This document shows positions 12,962 through 13,480 of a DNA stretch of 13,480 nt, piece after piece; positions within the stretch are counted from its first letter, which is position 1; every line of letters begins with the position of its first letter. The DNA is from an uncultured Alphaproteobacteria bacterium (GTDB lineage Bacteria; Pseudomonadota; Alphaproteobacteria; Rs-D84): contig CAJGDN010000023.1 in assembly GCA_904502245.1 (NCBI GenBank), positions 1 to 13,480 on the forward strand, written 5' to 3'. The notes below the pieces were generated by a model that saw only the letters and a list, made by a program, of their open reading frames with translations, did not search any database and was not told where the DNA came from. A program made the position numbers and the translations under genes.

Positions 12962-13045
12962 TGGTTTAGGTAAGGAGACTCGAACTCTTATGGGTTGCGC
13001 AGGGAACCTAAATCCAGCGCGTCTACCAGTTTGACCGCTGCACTG
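12962..13045 (-). pseudogene. Decayed tRNA-Leu (UAG) copy
   Basis: Read on the minus strand this resembles the intact tRNA-Leu at 13163-13247 over most of its length: GGTAGACGCGCTGGATTTAGG is nearly shared, followed by CAACCCAT, GAGTTCGAGTCTC and a terminal ACCA. The 3' acceptor strand reads TACCTAA (12972-12966) but nothing complementary lies at the 5' end, where GCAGTGC merges towards the 21-bp minisatellite. The anticodon stem CTGGA/TCCCT has only three of five pairs, and the D arm is altered. It cannot fold as a working tRNA. The 5' boundary is approximate. It probably arose as the second gene of a tandem tRNA pair and lost its 5' half-stem during repeat insertion. Confidence 0.75.
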
Positions 13046-13056
13046 CGTGCGCGTCC

Positions 13057-13123
13057 CACTTCGCTGCACTTCGTAGTCGCTTCGCAGCACTTCGTAGTCG
13101 CTTCGCAGCACTTCGTAGTCGCC
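13057..13123. repeat. 21-bp tandem repeat (minisatellite)
   Basis: Two full copies of CACTTCGTAGTCGCTTCGCAG at 13067-13087 and 13088-13108, a third truncated copy (CACTTCGTAGTCGC) at 13109-13123, and a shortened one (CACTTCGCTG) at 13057-13066. A further single core, GCACTTCGTAGTC, occurs at 13265-13277 on the other side of tRNA-Leu. The block separates the decayed and the intact tRNA-Leu genes. Confidence 0.9.
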
Positions 13124-13162
13124 TATGGCTCAATTGTTCTACGCGCAAATAACTGAAAGTTT

Positions 13163-13235
<73 letters not shown>

Positions 13236-13247
<12 letters not shown>

Positions 13248-13290
13248 ATTCTGTGGGTATGGCGGCACTTCGTAGTCACCATACCCGCAT
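13236..13290. repeat. Inverted and direct duplication of the tRNA-Leu 5' end
   Basis: CGCCATACCC (13236-13245, the tRNA 5' end) is perfectly inverted as GGGTATGGCG at 13255-13264, and CCATACCCGCATT recurs directly at 13239-13251 and 13279-13291, offset by 40 bp. Between the outer copies lies the GCACTTCGTAGTC repeat core. The pattern looks like a snap-back or template-switch event, or insertion of a small repeat element at the tRNA 5' boundary. Confidence 0.85.
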
Positions 13291-13328
13291 TTCTTTTTTC
13301 TAATTCAAAAAAACACTTTTTCTATTTT

Positions 13329-13357
13329 ATGATAAAAAAAACTTGATTTCCAGTAAA
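13329..13357 (-). promoter_or_regulatory. Possible tRNA-Leu promoter
   Basis: On the minus strand TTTACT (13352-13357), 17-base spacer, TATCAT (13329-13334); start near 13322, about 75 nt before the tRNA. It overlaps the rpmG promoter in the opposite direction. The long pre-tRNA leader would include the inverted repeat. Confidence 0.38.
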
Positions 13358-13371
13358 ATTTAACATACAAT
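13343..13371 (+). promoter_or_regulatory. Promoter of rpmG
   Basis: TTGATT (13343-13348), exactly 17 bases, TACAAT (13366-13371). Predicted start near 13378, a leader of about 23 nt with an AAAAGG ribosome site (13387-13392). Confidence 0.68.
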
Positions 13372-13400
13372 CGGCGCATAATAAATAAAAGGCGAATAAA

Positions 13401-13480
13401 ATGGCATCTAAAAAAGGCAGTAAAGAAGTTGTACAGTTAAGAAATAACGAAACTGGCGTCTTCTATATCACAACTAAAAA
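13401..13480 (+). CDS. rpmG: 50S ribosomal protein L33, N-terminal part (cut by right window edge)
   Basis: Twenty-six full codons are present. The Lys-rich start MASKKGSKEVVQLRNN and the conserved ETGVFYITTK (E. coli: GTGHFYTTTK) identify L33, a small protein of the large ribosomal subunit of about 55 residues; roughly half is visible. AAAAGG lies 8 nt before the ATG and a good promoter upstream. This form has no CxxC in the visible part, where zinc-binding L33 has its first pair further on, so its zinc type cannot be judged. Confidence 0.93.
   Translation, partial: MASKKGSKEVVQLRNNETGVFYITTK

Noticed and set aside
13067..13123. Possible CRISPR array
   Set aside because: The 21-bp units are directly contiguous with no unique spacers and only about 2.7 copies; it is a minisatellite.

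Overview
The window looks like chromosomal DNA of an AT-rich Gram-negative bacterium with a compact genome. Two small lipoproteins with lipoboxes, a secreted protein with a Sec signal peptide, and Rho and PriA of proteobacterial type support this. The mix (stand-alone phosphate butyryl/acetyl transferase, pyruvate phosphate dikinase, NAD-type GAPDH, and an Asn/Ala/Arg-rich secreted protein with a Cys-rich tail) suggests a fermentative, host- or gut-associated alphaproteobacterium. That placement is inferred from protein flavour, not from a search. Both functional tRNAs carry an encoded CCA.

Layout, left to right. (1) 1-2096, minus strand: tRNA-Pro(UGG), then ptb, then the N-terminal 306 codons of ppdK running off the left edge; tRNA-Pro and ptb are each followed by a terminator. 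(2) 2118-3994, plus strand: a secreted Cys-rich protein translationally coupled (ATGA overlap) to an arginase/agmatinase-family hydrolase. (3) 3991-8953, minus strand, in transcription order: priA, rho, two overlapping small genes with the architecture of a phage Rz/Rz1 spanin pair, and a 313-residue protein with a faint kinase-like signature. (4) 9021-10344, plus strand: an APH-like small-molecule or LPS kinase and a basic helical hypothetical protein. (5) 10355-11242, minus: miaA. (6) 11356-12854, plus: gapdh, a palindromic dispersed-type repeat, and a small Cys-rich lipoprotein. (7) 12962-13400: a decayed tRNA-Leu copy, a 21-bp minisatellite and an intact tRNA-Leu(UAG) on the minus strand, then rpmG (L33) on the plus strand, cut by the right edge.

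Core information-processing genes (priA, rho, miaA, rpmG, tRNAs) and central carbon genes (gapdh, ppdK, ptb) form the backbone, with lineage-specific secreted or envelope genes between them. GAPDH, PPDK and Ptb would fit ATP- or PPi-linked fermentative glycolysis.

The most notable signals are: the overlapping spanin-like pair with no visible phage around it, placed immediately behind the rho terminator; a recurring design in which a good -10 box lies 6-7 nt before the start codon with no Shine-Dalgarno (2154, 4932, 11242), suggesting leaderless mRNAs; and the rearranged tRNA-Leu locus with its minisatellite and snap-back duplication. No CRISPR array, transposase or integrase was seen.
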